DNA from: Metabacillus lacus
GTDB taxonomy: Bacteria > Bacillota > Bacilli > Bacillales > Bacillaceae
Direction of reading: 5' to 3'
NCBI RefSeq assembly: GCF_009674805.1
Contig: NZ_WKKI01000015.1
Span: forward strand, 1-64,000
DNA: 64,000 nt
Shown piece by piece: positions 63,456-64,000 of this stretch. Each line of letters opens with the position of its first letter. The first letter of the stretch is position 1. The position numbers and the translations under genes were made by a program. The notes under the pieces were generated by a model, which saw only the letters and a program-made list of their open reading frames with translations, did not search any database and was not told where the DNA came from.

Positions 63456-63605
63456 TTATTTTCTGAGGTTTTCCTGATCTTTCAGACGATTTTGCTGATC
63501 AGGTAGTCTTTCTTTATTTGCCTTGTCTGTCGGGCTTTCCTTGCCGCTCTGGGCTTTCTTTTCGTATTGAAGCAAGCTTTCATGATCGTTTTTACCGTTG
63601 CTCAT
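63456..63605 (-). CDS. Small charged protein of unknown function
   Basis: A 49-residue protein too short for standard ORF calling, starting at ATG 63605-63603 with GAGGAGGGG 4 nt upstream. The sequence starts MSNGKNDHESLLQYEKK and ends NRLKDQENLRK; it is highly charged, without Cys or a membrane helix. No family is certain. It lies downstream of glgP on the same strand. Confidence 0.65.
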   Translation of the reverse strand: MSNGKNDHESLLQYEKKAQSGKESPTDKANKERLPDQQNRLKDQENLRK

Positions 63606-63794
63606 CTAACCCCTCCTCTAACACTTCTTGTTTGTACATTCCCTTTTATTGGAGGCAGAAAACACAGCATACCGGTTCCAAAGCCATAGAATTCAGCTAT
63701 AACACCGAACGGACATTCTTAGGAAAAACGCTGCAATTCGACAAAATCTATTAAAAATTCTCATAAAGCCCAATACGAAAGTCCTGCTTACATT

Positions 63795-64000
63795 TTATAT
63801 GATGAGGGGTTTGATTCCCCAAATCTGCTCCGCATATTCACGGATGGTTCTGTCACTTGAAAAGTGCCCAGAATTTGCTATATTGATGATTGCTTTTTTC
63901 GACCAGGCATCCTGGTCTTTGTAGGAACTGTCTACTTCTTCCTGCGCCCTTATATACGATGCAAAGTCTTTTAGTACAAAATATTGGTCATTATGGGACA
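63795..64000 (-). CDS. glgP: Glycogen phosphorylase, C-terminal fragment
   Basis: The last 67 codons of a larger gene whose 5' part lies beyond the window; stop TAA at 63797-63795. The text SHNDQYFVLKDF, AWSKKAIINIANSGHFSS, DRTIREYAEQIW is the conserved C-terminus of GlgP, which releases glucose 1-phosphate from glycogen. In B. subtilis the glgBCDAP operon also lies near yteA. Partial only because of the window edge. Confidence 0.9.
   Translation of the reverse strand, partial: SHNDQYFVLKDFASYIRAQEEVDSSYKDQDAWSKKAIINIANSGHFSSDRTIREYAEQIWGIKPLII

Overview
The window is a low-GC Bacillaceae chromosome segment. Gene content and order closely follow the yttB-ytqAB-ytpAB-ytoA-metK-pckA-ytmBA-ytlACD-ytkD-dps-luxS-ytjA-ytiB-ythAB-mntABCD-men-menA-yteA-glgP stretch of Bacillus subtilis. 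Strong Shine-Dalgarno sites, frequent TTG/GTG starts, SigA- and SigB-like promoters, intrinsic terminators and an S-box leader fit a Bacillus sensu lato species. The genus cannot be fixed from sequence alone.

Layout. 0-1.4 kb: end of an unknown CDS, a dispersed repeat and a PadR/DUF2812 pair with its operator. 1.6-8.4 kb: yttB, a small membrane protein, a 6S-like RNA, ytzC, the tRNA-modification pair ytqA/ytqB (mnmL/mnmM), the ytpA-ytpB pair and ytoA. 8.6-13.9 kb: a PAP2 phosphatase and GT4 glycosyltransferase, then divergent metK (SAM riboswitch) and pckA (CcpN-like site). 14.2-21.4 kb: a SDF-family symporter, ytmA/ytmB, the ytlACD ABC importer, ytkD and small genes. 21.5-25.3 kb: an oxidoreductase, a YerO-like TetR gene, a gene-poor 0.7-kb stretch with repeats and an orphan operator, dps and ytzI. 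25.4-28.7 kb: a YcgQ/YcgR-type membrane pair and a GT2 glycosyltransferase.

29-41 kb is a metal-homeostasis block. It holds a five-gene NikABCDE/Opp-like ABC transporter, luxS, yidD, a carbonic anhydrase, a YciC/ZagA-like G3E GTPase, a His-rich ZnuA-like lipoprotein, the Cys-free L31 paralogue and cytochrome bd-type oxidase genes. Near-consensus Zur boxes precede the ABC operon (two), the GTPase, znuA and rpmE2. They tie these genes into one zinc-starvation response, with the ABC operon a candidate zinc or zinc-metallophore importer.

41-44.8 kb is accessory: two small genes, seven to eight tandem copies of a ~126-bp palindromic element with compensatory stem changes, a nucleotidyltransferase and a lipoprotein. 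45-49 kb is mntABCD on the minus strand with three MntR-like boxes upstream. 49.3-58.1 kb is the menaquinone pathway (menF-D-H-B-E-C on minus, menA on plus), next to the quinol oxidase genes upstream. 58-64 kb carries yteA, a divergent MFS/SgrR-type pair with a perfect inverted repeat and an apparent ATC start, a paralogue of the 20-kb small protein, two small genes and the C-terminus of glgP. No tRNA, rRNA, intact insertion sequence, prophage or CRISPR array was seen.
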